Shown here piece after piece: positions 45,868-53,463 of a stretch of DNA of 64,000 bases. The notes under the pieces are model-generated. The model had not been told where the DNA came from. It saw only the letters and a list, made by a program, of their open reading frames with translations, and did not search any database. How positions within the stretch are numbered: position 1 is the first letter of the stretch; every line of letters begins with the position of its first letter. This DNA is from Levilinea saccharolytica (lineage in GTDB: Bacteria; Chloroflexota; Anaerolineae; Anaerolineales; Anaerolineaceae): NCBI RefSeq assembly GCF_001306035.1, contig NZ_LGCM01000027.1, positions 62,001 to 126,000 on the forward strand, read 5' to 3'. Made by a program: the position numbers and the translations under genes.

Positions 45868-46507
45868 ACCGCAAACCGTTTTGGATCAGGGTTGGATTTT
45901 CCGCATCCGCAAAGGCCAGCCCGATAAGCATCCTGTCCCGCTTTTGCTGCTGCACGGGTGGACCGGGGATGAAACCTCTATGTGGATTTTTGCCCAGCAC
46001 CTTCCCGCTGCTGTGCCCATCCTGGCCCCCCGCGCTCCCTTGCCCGCCGTCCCCAGCGGCTACAGCTGGGCCAAAGTCACCCAGGGTGTGCGCTCGCGCA
46101 TGGAAGATTTTCTGCCCGCTGCTGCCCAAATGCTGGCACACTTCGACCGTCATCTAAGTGAATTGGGCCTCTCCAATCAGCAGTTCGATTGGATGGGTTT
46201 TAGCCAGGGCTGTGCTTTGGGCTACGTGCTCTCCGCCCTCGCCCCCGCGCGCATCCGCCGCGCCGCTGCCCTTTCGGGGTTCATGCCTGCGGGTGTGGAA
46301 CCGGCCATGCCAGAAGATGCCCTCGCCGGTTCTCATTTCTTTGTCGCTCACGGTTCGTTGGATGAGATCATCCCCATTGAATCTGCCCGTCAAAGCGCCG
46401 CTGCGCTTCAGGCCAAAGGCGCAAAAGTGACCTACTGTGAAAGCCCAGTAGGTCACAAACTTAGCTCCGGTTGTTTTCAGGGTCTAGAGGAATTTCTCTC
46501 CGCTTAA
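45857..46507 (+). CDS. Alpha/beta hydrolase (phospholipase/carboxylesterase family)
   Basis: The 216-residue protein has LLLHGWTGDETSMW near the start, the nucleophile serine in WMGFSQGCALG, the aspartate in AHGSLDEIIP and the histidine in SPVGHKLSSG. This triad and size fit the lysophospholipase/carboxylesterase family. The substrate is unknown. Its stop codon overlaps that of the convergent SH3 gene. A 10-bp perfect inverted repeat in its 3' coding region (46427-46456) may end transcription of that gene. Confidence 0.9.
   Translation: MTTEPQTVLDQGWIFRIRKGQPDKHPVPLLLLHGWTGDETSMWIFAQHLPAAVPILAPRAPLPAVPSGYSWAKVTQGVRSRMEDFLPAAAQMLAHFDRHLSELGLSNQQFDWMGFSQGCALGYVLSALAPARIRRAAALSGFMPAGVEPAMPEDALAGSHFFVAHGSLDEIIPIESARQSAAALQAKGAKVTYCESPVGHKLSSGCFQGLEEFLSA
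46423..46456 (-). terminator. Intrinsic terminator embedded in the esterase gene
   Basis: On the minus strand a perfect 10-bp hairpin (arms 46427-46436 and 46447-46456, loop of 10) is followed by TTTT. It lies 48 bases beyond the stop of the SH3 gene and inside the convergent coding sequence. Confidence 0.6.
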
Positions 46508-47130
46508 CGACCCTGCGCCAACGAGAACACCCCAACCAACACCCCAATGGCCGCCAGGCTGACAATGATCAGCCCCATAGGAATGCCCCCCACAGTCCCA
46601 TTCCCAGGGCTGTTGTCCTGAAAAGTTGGAATAGCCAGCGGCGGGGGTGCAGTAAAGGTCGGCAGCCGCGTGACTTCAGCCGTCACCACAAACTGTGCCG
46701 CCAGGGTCGGATCAATCGTGATGGTGGCGATCGGCGTGGGGGTGGGCGGCGGCTCAATGATCGGCAAGCTCCCCGGCGAAAGATCCACCAAAGGTGAATA
46801 CACCCAGGCCAACCCGCCAGGGATACCAGGATATTCAATCAAAATCCAGTCCCCACCTGCCGACCGCCCTTTAGCGTTTGCCACCTGCCCTGCCAATAAC
46901 ACGCCCACTTTATCATAAAAATATCCTGGGCCAGAACGGATATTGATTTGACTCTCGTTCTCCAGCTTCACCCGCACCGTCGGCCCTCCAGGCGTGCTGG
47001 TGACCGTCGGTAAATCCGCCGTCGGCCGTTGGGCAAGCACCCGCTTTGGGCTGGACGGCAGCCAGATCATTGCCGCCAACATCAAGCCCACAAAGAAAAA
47101 CAGTCCAGATCTTAATACCATCTTTTTCAT
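46504..47130 (-). CDS. SH3-domain protein with signal peptide and C-terminal membrane anchor
   Basis: I use ATG 47130 (AAGGAG upstream), giving 208 residues. A signal sequence or anchor (about 6-24) is followed by a bacterial SH3 domain at about 50-115 (INIRSGPGYFYDKVGVL), a Pro/Thr-rich linker with repeats such as PPPTPTP, and a C-terminal helix GLIIVSLAAIGVLVGVF with a basic end. It should be extracytoplasmic and bound to the membrane, probably touching the cell wall. Its stop overlaps the esterase stop. Confidence 0.82.
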   Translation of the reverse strand: MKKMVLRSGLFFFVGLMLAAMIWLPSSPKRVLAQRPTADLPTVTSTPGGPTVRVKLENESQINIRSGPGYFYDKVGVLLAGQVANAKGRSAGGDWILIEYPGIPGGLAWVYSPLVDLSPGSLPIIEPPPTPTPIATITIDPTLAAQFVVTAEVTRLPTFTAPPPLAIPTFQDNSPGNGTVGGIPMGLIIVSLAAIGVLVGVFSLAQGR

Positions 47131-47194
47131 ACCTACTCCTTCGCAAACGGGAAAATCCCGTCCTTTTTTACCCACGGTTTCACCGCATTTTGAT

Positions 47195-47200
47195 TATAAT
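47195..47200 (+). promoter_or_regulatory. -10 element directly before the double zinc-ribbon gene
   Basis: A perfect TATAAT ends 7 bases before the ATG at 47208, with no ribosome binding site. A leaderless transcript is expected. No clear -35 hexamer is seen. Confidence 0.45.
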
Positions 47201-47207
47201 CGATACC

Positions 47208-47792
47208 ATGGAACCACGAATCTACCACGGTGATTTTAAACCTTCCACGTTGGCTCAGGCCTTAATTGGCCATTTTAACCGCGGGAATCTTCGCGTGCAG
47301 CAATTGGGAGATGACCAAAAAACCATCGTCCAAATTGCCACCCGTGAACGCCCCACTTCAGGAGGGAGCACCGCCCTGACCGTACATCTTCATGCGGTTG
47401 CGGACGGTGTCATGGTGCAGGTCAGCCAGCAAGCCTGGTTGGGCGTCGCCGCCAGTCTGGGTATGACCGCCATCGCCGCCCTGCGCAACCCCTTCAGCCT
47501 CCTCTCTCGGTTGGATGATCTGGCCCAGGATGTGGAATATCTGCAATTGCGCGACCAGGTTCTGCAAATTCTGGATACTGCCGCCAAACGCATCGGCAGC
47601 GGTCACGAATTGAGTGAACGCCTGCGCCGTTCAGTATGCAGTTACTGCGATACGCCCAATCCCGTTGAAGCCTCCAGCTGCAGCGCTTGCGGAGCACCCC
47701 TGGGTGATGTTCAACCTCTGACCTGCCGCAAATGTGGATTTGTCGTCCGCCGCTCCGAAACCCGCTGCCCCAACTGCCAGAATCCACTTTAA
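47208..47792 (+). CDS. Protein with C-terminal double zinc ribbon
   Basis: I take ATG 47208 because the in-frame codons upstream lie in the divergent SH3 gene region. The first 140 residues have no family I recognise, although a short hydrophobic patch (AWLGVAASLGMTAIAAL) is present. The C-terminus holds two zinc ribbons: CSYCDTPNPVEASSCSACG and CRKCGFVVRRSETRCPNC. It may bind nucleic acid or act as an adaptor. It follows a TATAAT box directly. Confidence 0.7.
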   Translation: MEPRIYHGDFKPSTLAQALIGHFNRGNLRVQQLGDDQKTIVQIATRERPTSGGSTALTVHLHAVADGVMVQVSQQAWLGVAASLGMTAIAALRNPFSLLSRLDDLAQDVEYLQLRDQVLQILDTAAKRIGSGHELSERLRRSVCSYCDTPNPVEASSCSACGAPLGDVQPLTCRKCGFVVRRSETRCPNCQNPL

Positions 47793-47863
47793 GCCCACCT
47801 GCTCCCACCGTCCAGGACCAGGCAATCTCCCGCCTCCATGAACCAGCCCCATGCAGGGTGCAA

Positions 47864-48859
47864 ATGAATAACGCCATCACAGATATCCCAGGCATACAAG
47901 TAGGTCAAGCCCAAGATCTCCAGGCCCTCACCGGCTGCACGGTGATTCTGGCAGAGGATGGAGCTGTCTGCGGCGTGGATCAACGCGGCGGTGCCCCCGG
48001 TACACGTGAAACTGACCTTCTCCGTCCTATGCACCTGGTCAATACCGTTCATGCCGTGGTCCTCACCGGCGGTTCCGCTTTTGGGCTGGACTGTGCATCT
48101 GGGGTCATGCGCTATTTGGAAGAGCAAAAAATCGGCTTTGACACCGGCTTTGCCCGTGTGCCCATCGTCCCCGCCGCCGTTTTATACGACCTCGGCATCG
48201 GCAGTCCTTCGCGCCGTCCGGATGCCGACATGGGCTACCAGGCCGCCCTGGCCGCCTCCACACAACCGCCGCTTCAAGGGAATTTTGGCGCTGGCACAGG
48301 CGCAACCGTGGGGAAGATCTTAGGCCCCGCTAACGCCGTAAAATCAGGTATCGGCACAGCCTCGCTGGAAATCGGCGGAGGCGTCAAAGTCGCCGCCATC
48401 ATCGCCGTCAATGCCTTTGGCGATATCGTGGATCCCGAAACCCACCACATCCTGGCCGGCGCCCGCACCACCACCATCGGCGGCCTCCGTGTGGGCAGCG
48501 GTGAAACCTTCGCCGACACCGAAGCCGTCATGCGCACCTTTGCCGGCCGAGCCATCCTCAGCTTTACCGCCGGGCACAACACCGTCATCGGGGCAGTCGC
48601 CACCAACGCCAAACTCACCAAAGAAGAAGCCAACAAAGTGGCGCAAATGGCCCATAACGGTCTGGCCCTCACCATCCGCCCGGCCCACACCATGCTTGAC
48701 GGCGACACCCTTTTTGCCCTGGCGACCGGCAAAAAGAAAGCAGATGTCAACCTGGTGGGCGCCTTCAGCGTACATGTGGTTGCTCAGGCGGTAGTAAACG
48801 CCGTTCTTGCGGCTGCCCCCGCCGGCGGGCTGCCTTCACATTCTTCGCTCGCCGTATAG
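47864..48859 (+). CDS. P1/S58 family peptidase (DmpA/L-aminopeptidase-like)
   Basis: I use ATG 47864 with AGGGTG upstream. The 331-residue protein begins [15 protein letters not shown] and has [22 protein letters not shown], then [15 protein letters not shown], the self-cleavage region of the family, in which the precursor splits into two chains to expose an N-terminal nucleophile. Members cleave L- or D-aminoacyl groups or nylon oligomers. The substrate here is unknown. The PRPP synthetase gene starts 8 bp later. Confidence 0.9.
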   Translation: MNNAITDIPGIQVGQAQDLQALTGCTVILAEDGAVCGVDQRGGAPGTRETDLLRPMHLVNTVHAVVLTGGSAFGLDCASGVMRYLEEQKIGFDTGFARVPIVPAAVLYDLGIGSPSRRPDADMGYQAALAASTQPPLQGNFGAGTGATVGKILGPANAVKSGIGTASLEIGGGVKVAAIIAVNAFGDIVDPETHHILAGARTTTIGGLRVGSGETFADTEAVMRTFAGRAILSFTAGHNTVIGAVATNAKLTKEEANKVAQMAHNGLALTIRPAHTMLDGDTLFALATGKKKADVNLVGAFSVHVVAQAVVNAVLAAAPAGGLPSHSSLAV

Positions 48860-48867
48860 AGGCCCCC

Positions 48868-49818
48868 ATGTCTTCGCACCCCCTGCGAATTTTCACCGGC
48901 TCTGCCCATCCCCAGTTGGCCATCGAGATCGCCGATATCCTGGGCGTTCCCCTGGGGCGTTCCACCACGCGCCACCTTCCCGACAGCGAAATCCATGTCA
49001 TGATCGATGAAAACGTCCGCGATCAAGATATTTTTCTCATCCAGCCCTGCGGTGAGCCGGTCAACGACAATTTCATGGAACTTTTGCTGTATTTGGATGC
49101 CTTTCGCCGCGCCAGCGCCCACACCGTTACCGCCGAAATCCCCTATTTTCCTTATGCCCGCCAGGACCGCATGGCCAAAGGCCGCGAGTCCATCAGCGCC
49201 CGCGTGGTAGCTACCTTACTGGAAGCTGAGGGTGTCAACCGCGTTGTCTTTGTAGATATCCACAATCCTGCCTCCCAAGGCTACTTTAACATTCCTGTGG
49301 ATCCGCTCAGCGCCATCCCCGTCTTGGGCGAGTATTTCCGCCGCCCAGAATTCGCGGACTGCGCTGTCGTCTCACCCGATGTCGGCCGTGCTGGGCTGGC
49401 CGGAAAATTTGCCGAATTTCTCAACCTGCCCTTGGTGGTCATGCACAAACGCCGCACCAATTTCCAAGAAACGCGCACCACCCATGTTGTAGGGGATATC
49501 AAAGGTCGCCGCCCCATCATCATTGATGACATTATCGCCAGCGGAAGCGTCTTAAAACAAATTGATATCTTGTATGATCAAGGCGCCGAGGGCAAAGCCT
49601 ATTTTGCCATTACCCATCCAGTTTTATTGCCCCCCGCCCTGGGCATTCTCGCCAACCATGAGCGCATTGAGAAATTGGTGGTCACCAACACCCTGCCTGT
49701 TGCCCCTTTCAAACGCTCAGAAAAGGTAGAAATCTTATCTATCGCACCCCTTCTGGCTGATATCGTTGACCGCATCCACCACGGGCGCAGCATCTCCGAA
49801 AGGCTGGTTTTATCTTGA
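48868..49818 (+). CDS. prs: Ribose-phosphate pyrophosphokinase
   Basis: The 316-residue protein matches Prs: [38 protein letters not shown], the metal-binding [15 protein letters not shown] and the PRPP loop [16 protein letters not shown]. It makes PRPP from ribose 5-phosphate and ATP for nucleotide, histidine and tryptophan synthesis. In most enzymes VDLHA is seen where this one has VDIHN. It is a cytoplasmic hexamer in homologues. Confidence 0.94.
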   Translation: MSSHPLRIFTGSAHPQLAIEIADILGVPLGRSTTRHLPDSEIHVMIDENVRDQDIFLIQPCGEPVNDNFMELLLYLDAFRRASAHTVTAEIPYFPYARQDRMAKGRESISARVVATLLEAEGVNRVVFVDIHNPASQGYFNIPVDPLSAIPVLGEYFRRPEFADCAVVSPDVGRAGLAGKFAEFLNLPLVVMHKRRTNFQETRTTHVVGDIKGRRPIIIDDIIASGSVLKQIDILYDQGAEGKAYFAITHPVLLPPALGILANHERIEKLVVTNTLPVAPFKRSEKVEILSIAPLLADIVDRIHHGRSISERLVLS

Positions 49819-49873
49819 TCATCTTCTTCATCCAGTCAACCCATCCAATCATCTTACGGAAAGGAAATTTGCA

Positions 49874-50725
49874 ATGGTCAAAATCGTAACAGATACCACC
49901 TCTGGCCTCACCCTTGAGCAGGCCGCCCAATTGGGTATCCCCTTCATTCCGCAGATCATCGTTTTTGGAAACGAAAACTATCGGGATGACACCGAAATTG
50001 ATACCAAGACCTTGCTCACCAAACTGCGCGCTTCATCATCTCTTCCGAAAACCGCTGCGCCCCCGCCTGCCCTGTACAACCCTATCTATCAAGAGGCGGT
50101 TGAAAAAGGTGAAACCGTCATCGTTATCTGCCCTTCGGCGGAATTATCCGGCACCGTCCGCAGCGCCACCATCGCCGCTCAGGACTTCCCCGGAGCTGAC
50201 ATCCGCGTATTTGACACCCGCACCATCGCAGGTGGTTTGGCCTCAATGGTGCTGCAAGCCAACGAGTGGGCCAAAGAAGGGCTGGACGCGGACACTATCA
50301 TGGAAAGACTGGGGCAAATGTCCCGCCGTCACCATATCTATTTCCTCGTTGACACATTGGAATATCTGTATAAAGGCGGCCGCATCGGCGGCGCCGCCGC
50401 TTTGTTCGGCAGCATTTTACAAGTCAAACCCATTCTCACCCTGCGCAACGGCCGCGCCGAGCCTTTTGAAAGTCAGCGCACCAAGAAGCGCGCCCTCGCC
50501 CGCCTGATGGAGATCGTTGCGGAAAAATACCCCAAATCCAAACCTGGCTACCTGTCGGTTATGCGCGGTGAAGCTGAAGAGGAGGCCAAAGCCCTCGCAG
50601 AGCAGTTCAGCACCCAGCTCTCCATCCCCAATGTACCCCTCTATCTCATGCCGCCCGCCATCCTCGTACACGCTGGGCCGGGTGTGCTGGCCGTCTCCTT
50701 CTTCGCCGAAGAAGAAAACGCCTAG
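49874..50725 (+). CDS. DegV family fatty acid-binding protein
   Basis: I use ATG 49874 (GGAAAGGAA upstream), giving 283 residues. It begins VKIVTDTTSGL and has VICPSAELSGTVRSA, the FDTRTIAGGLASM segment and YLYKGGRIGGAAALFGSILQVKPIL, all typical of DegV. These proteins bind fatty acids and, as FakB in Firmicutes, present them to the kinase FakA. No fakA is in the window. A bidirectional terminator follows. Confidence 0.94.
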   Translation: MVKIVTDTTSGLTLEQAAQLGIPFIPQIIVFGNENYRDDTEIDTKTLLTKLRASSSLPKTAAPPPALYNPIYQEAVEKGETVIVICPSAELSGTVRSATIAAQDFPGADIRVFDTRTIAGGLASMVLQANEWAKEGLDADTIMERLGQMSRRHHIYFLVDTLEYLYKGGRIGGAAALFGSILQVKPILTLRNGRAEPFESQRTKKRALARLMEIVAEKYPKSKPGYLSVMRGEAEEEAKALAEQFSTQLSIPNVPLYLMPPAILVHAGPGVLAVSFFAEEENA

Positions 50726-50747
50726 CGATCCCTTACTGCCATAAAAT

Positions 50748-50772
50748 AAAAGGCGCCTTCACGGCGCCTTTT
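50748..50772. terminator. Bidirectional intrinsic terminator
   Basis: A perfect 10-bp stem (AAAAGGCGCC with GGCGCCTTTT) and five-base loop lies between the convergent degV and alcohol dehydrogenase genes, with A and T runs that suit both directions. Its last two bases overlap the stop of the dehydrogenase gene. Confidence 0.85.
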
Positions 50773-51937
50773 AGGATTCAAATCCTTCTTCGAGAATCTC
50801 AATCAATTCTTCTGGCCTCAGCGCAATCGGGTTGGCACGCATACTGCTGGCTGCCTTCGCTTTCTCAACGATCGTCCCAAAATCCTCCCGCCGCACCCCC
50901 AGGTCTGCCAGACCGCGGATTTGCAGAGTCTTGCGCAGTGCTTGCAGCTTCCGCACCCCATCTTCCGCCGTAGCCCGTTCCGATCCGGTCAGCCATTGAC
51001 CTACTTGCTCAAACCGTCGCATAAGCCCAGGGCTGCCGCGCCCAGCTTCGGCACAGCGCAGGTTCACACGCGTCACCGCCGCCAAAAGCGCCGCGCAGAT
51101 TTCGCCGTGTCCGGCAGTGCACATCCCCCCGATCGGCCCCGCCAGCCCATGCACAGCCCCCAAACCCGCGTTGGCCAACGCCAGCCCTCCCAACAGACTG
51201 ACCCAGGCCATCTTCGTCCTCGCCCCCAGATTCTGTCCGTCTTCATACGCCGCAGCCAGCGCGTCGCAGGCCGTGCGCAGTCCTTCCTCGCAGAACAAAT
51301 CGGTTATCGGGTTGGCTCTCAGGCTTAAGGCGGGTTCCAGCACCTGCGTCAGCGCATCCATCCCCGTCGCCGCTGTCACCGCCGGAGGCACACTCAACGT
51401 CAGAGTCGGATCCACCACCGCTGCTTGCGGCAGCAGCCAGGGGCTGCGCAGACTCACTTTCACCTGCGCATCTGGCACACCCAGAACGGCGTTCCGCGTC
51501 ACCTCACTGCCAGTTCCCGCCGTGGTCGGGATCGCGGTTACGGGTAAGGGACGGCAGGTCAGCGGCAGATTCTTGCCCACTACCTCCAGGTAATCGCTGG
51601 GCGGCCCGGGATTGGTGGCCAAGGCTGCAATCGCCTTCCCAGCATCCATCACGCTCCCGCCGCCTACCGCTGCCACCTGGCCCGCGCCCATCTTTCGCGC
51701 CGCCTCGCCCCCCTGAGCAGCCGTGTCTACCGTCGGTTCGCCAGAGATGACAAACGGTTCCCACGCCAGCCCAGCCAGATCCAACTGGCGGGTTAACAGG
51801 CTAACAACCTTTGCGTTTTTTCCATGCACCACCAAGATCGGGCCGTCCACCGCCGCTAGCAGGCTCGTGATTCTCTCGATCTGGCCGCAGCCAAAGTGGA
51901 TAGACCCTGCGGTCGCAAAATCAAATTTCCATTCCAT
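50771..51937 (-). CDS. Iron-containing (class IV) alcohol dehydrogenase family protein
   Basis: I choose ATG 51937, giving 388 residues. The NAD-binding GGGSVMDAGKA and the C-terminal GAVHGLAGPIGGMCTAGHGEICA (two metal histidines) fit the family. The first metal motif reads GMDALTQVLE, with glutamine where many members have histidine, so one of four usual metal ligands is replaced; this pattern is a known subgroup and may mean another metal or activity. The ABM monooxygenase gene overlaps its start by 17 bp. The substrate is unknown. Confidence 0.88.
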   Translation of the reverse strand: MEWKFDFATAGSIHFGCGQIERITSLLAAVDGPILVVHGKNAKVVSLLTRQLDLAGLAWEPFVISGEPTVDTAAQGGEAARKMGAGQVAAVGGGSVMDAGKAIAALATNPGPPSDYLEVVGKNLPLTCRPLPVTAIPTTAGTGSEVTRNAVLGVPDAQVKVSLRSPWLLPQAAVVDPTLTLSVPPAVTAATGMDALTQVLEPALSLRANPITDLFCEEGLRTACDALAAAYEDGQNLGARTKMAWVSLLGGLALANAGLGAVHGLAGPIGGMCTAGHGEICAALLAAVTRVNLRCAEAGRGSPGLMRRFEQVGQWLTGSERATAEDGVRKLQALRKTLQIRGLADLGVRREDFGTIVEKAKAASSMRANPIALRPEELIEILEEGFES

Positions 51938-52244
51938 AGCCCCAGGCCTCATCCGGCGTGTTCAGACTGCGGTACGTCAGCCCTTTCCGCGGACCGTCCA
52001 TCATACTGTCCACAGCGTCCCGCCAGGTCAGATAATGCGCCGTCTCCCGGTGCAGAGCTTGATCCCCAGGTGTGCGGTAAACCTCCAGCAGGACAAAATT
52101 TGCCGGGTCGTCTTTTTGCTGGATCAAGTCAAAGCGCACGATTCCCGCCTCTTTGCGGCTGTTGCGCGCGTTCTCCGCGCTCGCTGCGACAAAATCTTCG
52201 ATCCTTTCTACTTTCACCCGAATATTCACCAAAACGATGTGCAT
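51921..52244 (-). CDS. Antibiotic biosynthesis monooxygenase (ABM)-fold protein
   Basis: The start is ATG 52244, right after GGAGGAAGG. The 107-residue protein has the ABM pattern HIVLVNIRVKVERIEDFVAASAENARNSRKEAGIVRFDL followed by NFVLLEVYRTPGDQALHRETAHYLTW. ABM proteins are small dimeric barrels that oxidise quinol-like compounds or act as LsrG-type isomerases. Co-transcription with the dehydrogenase suggests a shared small-molecule pathway, which I cannot name. Confidence 0.88.
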   Translation of the reverse strand: MHIVLVNIRVKVERIEDFVAASAENARNSRKEAGIVRFDLIQQKDDPANFVLLEVYRTPGDQALHRETAHYLTWRDAVDSMMDGPRKGLTYRSLNTPDEAWGYGMEI

Positions 52245-52347
52245 CCTTCCTCCTTTTTGCTGCCGTTTGGTGCAGCCCACATCTGTCATTCTGGATACAA
52301 TTATAGATAGGATTTCAATTTTACCCAAAACGAGAGGGAGGCAAATC

Positions 52348-52641
52348 ATGGCGATCAAAGGGATTGATGAAATCACCGGCAAAACCATTGAGCGCGTCAT
52401 CGTAAAACGAAAAAAAGGCGCTCCAGGCTATGGCTTTGGGATGCAGGTCTTTCTGCTGTTCACCGATCATACCTATTACGAATTTTTTTCCGATTGGTTG
52501 ATTGGTTTTACCGGCAGGGTATACGAAGGCGGCCGGGAAGAAGTGCTGCGGTATGTCAGCGACGCGATGGAGGTGGAATATGAAGCCTATCTGGATGAAA
52601 ACGGCCGCCCTGCCAGTTTCCGGCCAAAAAGCGAAAGCTGA
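52348..52641 (+). CDS. Small protein of unknown function
   Basis: ATG 52348 lies after a strong GAGGGAGG site and opens a 97-residue frame. The protein is soluble and beta-rich, with a run of aromatics (VFLLFTDHTYYEFFSDWLIGF) and a C-terminal acidic part. No family is recognised. It is divergent from the ABM gene and has a possible -10 box (TACAAT near 52297). Confidence 0.65.
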   Translation: MAIKGIDEITGKTIERVIVKRKKGAPGYGFGMQVFLLFTDHTYYEFFSDWLIGFTGRVYEGGREEVLRYVSDAMEVEYEAYLDENGRPASFRPKSES

Positions 52642-52719
52642 TTCACCTGCTCTTCTTCACCGCCCAAAGCGCCAATCCCCTCCGCACTCAGATCGGCGCT
52701 TGTCCAGTACAATCAAGGC

Positions 52720-53403
52720 ATGATGCCCGTCCCGCTGGATATTCTATTTGAGGATGAGGCCGTCCTGGCCGTCAACAAACCCGCCGGCTTGCTGACCATC
52801 CAGGATGGCTACCAGCCCCACCTTCCCCATCTTTACGCCCAAGTCGTTCAGTACCTTGGCCAGGCCTGGATCGTTCACCGCCTGGATAAAGATACCAGCG
52901 GCCTGGTTTTATTTGCCAAAACCGCCCCAGCCCATCAAAGGCTCAGCCTCGCTTTTGAACAGCGCCAGGTGCAAAAGACCTATCTGGCCATCTGCCTCGG
53001 TCAGCCCACCTGGGAAACACTCACCGTCAACCGCCCCCTGCGCATCAATGTTGGACGCCGCCACCGTACTATCGTAGATCCCAGCCGCGGCCAGCCTGCT
53101 CGCACTGATTTCCACGTCATTGAACGCTTTTCCGATTGCGCCTTGGTAGGATGCTCTCCCCATAGTGGCTACACGCATCAAATTCGCGCGCATCTCTTTT
53201 CCATCGGCCATCCCATCCTTCAAGACCCCTTGTATTTTTCCGCTGCCGCGCCACCTCCAGCCCAGCCGCCCATCCAACGGCTGGCTTTGCATGCCGCCCA
53301 GATTCACCTCACCCACCCGTTCACCTTCCAACCCCTTTCACTTCAGGCTCCAACCCCCACGGATTTTCTGACCGCGATCCAAGCCTTACGTCACTCCGTA
53401 TAA
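52720..53403 (+). CDS. RluA-type pseudouridine synthase
   Basis: The 227-residue protein has the catalytic aspartate in HRLDKDTSGLVLFAK, KPAGLLTIQ near the start and SGYTHQIRAHL near the end. It lacks the N-terminal S4 domain found in RluC/RluD and is short, so it belongs with RluA/TruC-like enzymes that modify rRNA or tRNA uridines. The target site is unknown. A TACAAT box ends 6 bases before the ATG, so the message may be leaderless. Confidence 0.9.
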   Translation: MMPVPLDILFEDEAVLAVNKPAGLLTIQDGYQPHLPHLYAQVVQYLGQAWIVHRLDKDTSGLVLFAKTAPAHQRLSLAFEQRQVQKTYLAICLGQPTWETLTVNRPLRINVGRRHRTIVDPSRGQPARTDFHVIERFSDCALVGCSPHSGYTHQIRAHLFSIGHPILQDPLYFSAAAPPPAQPPIQRLALHAAQIHLTHPFTFQPLSLQAPTPTDFLTAIQALRHSV

Positions 53404-53440
53404 AAAAGCTGGAACAGGCGTTGTTCTGCCTGTTCCAGCT
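53402..53440 (-). terminator. Intrinsic terminator of the proton pyrophosphatase gene
   Basis: A perfect 13-bp hairpin (53407-53419 with 53428-53440) is followed on the minus strand by six thymines. It lies 23 bases after the hppA stop. The plus-strand side lacks a T-run. Confidence 0.85.
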
Positions 53441-53463
53441 GCATCCAATTACTTGCTGCGGTC

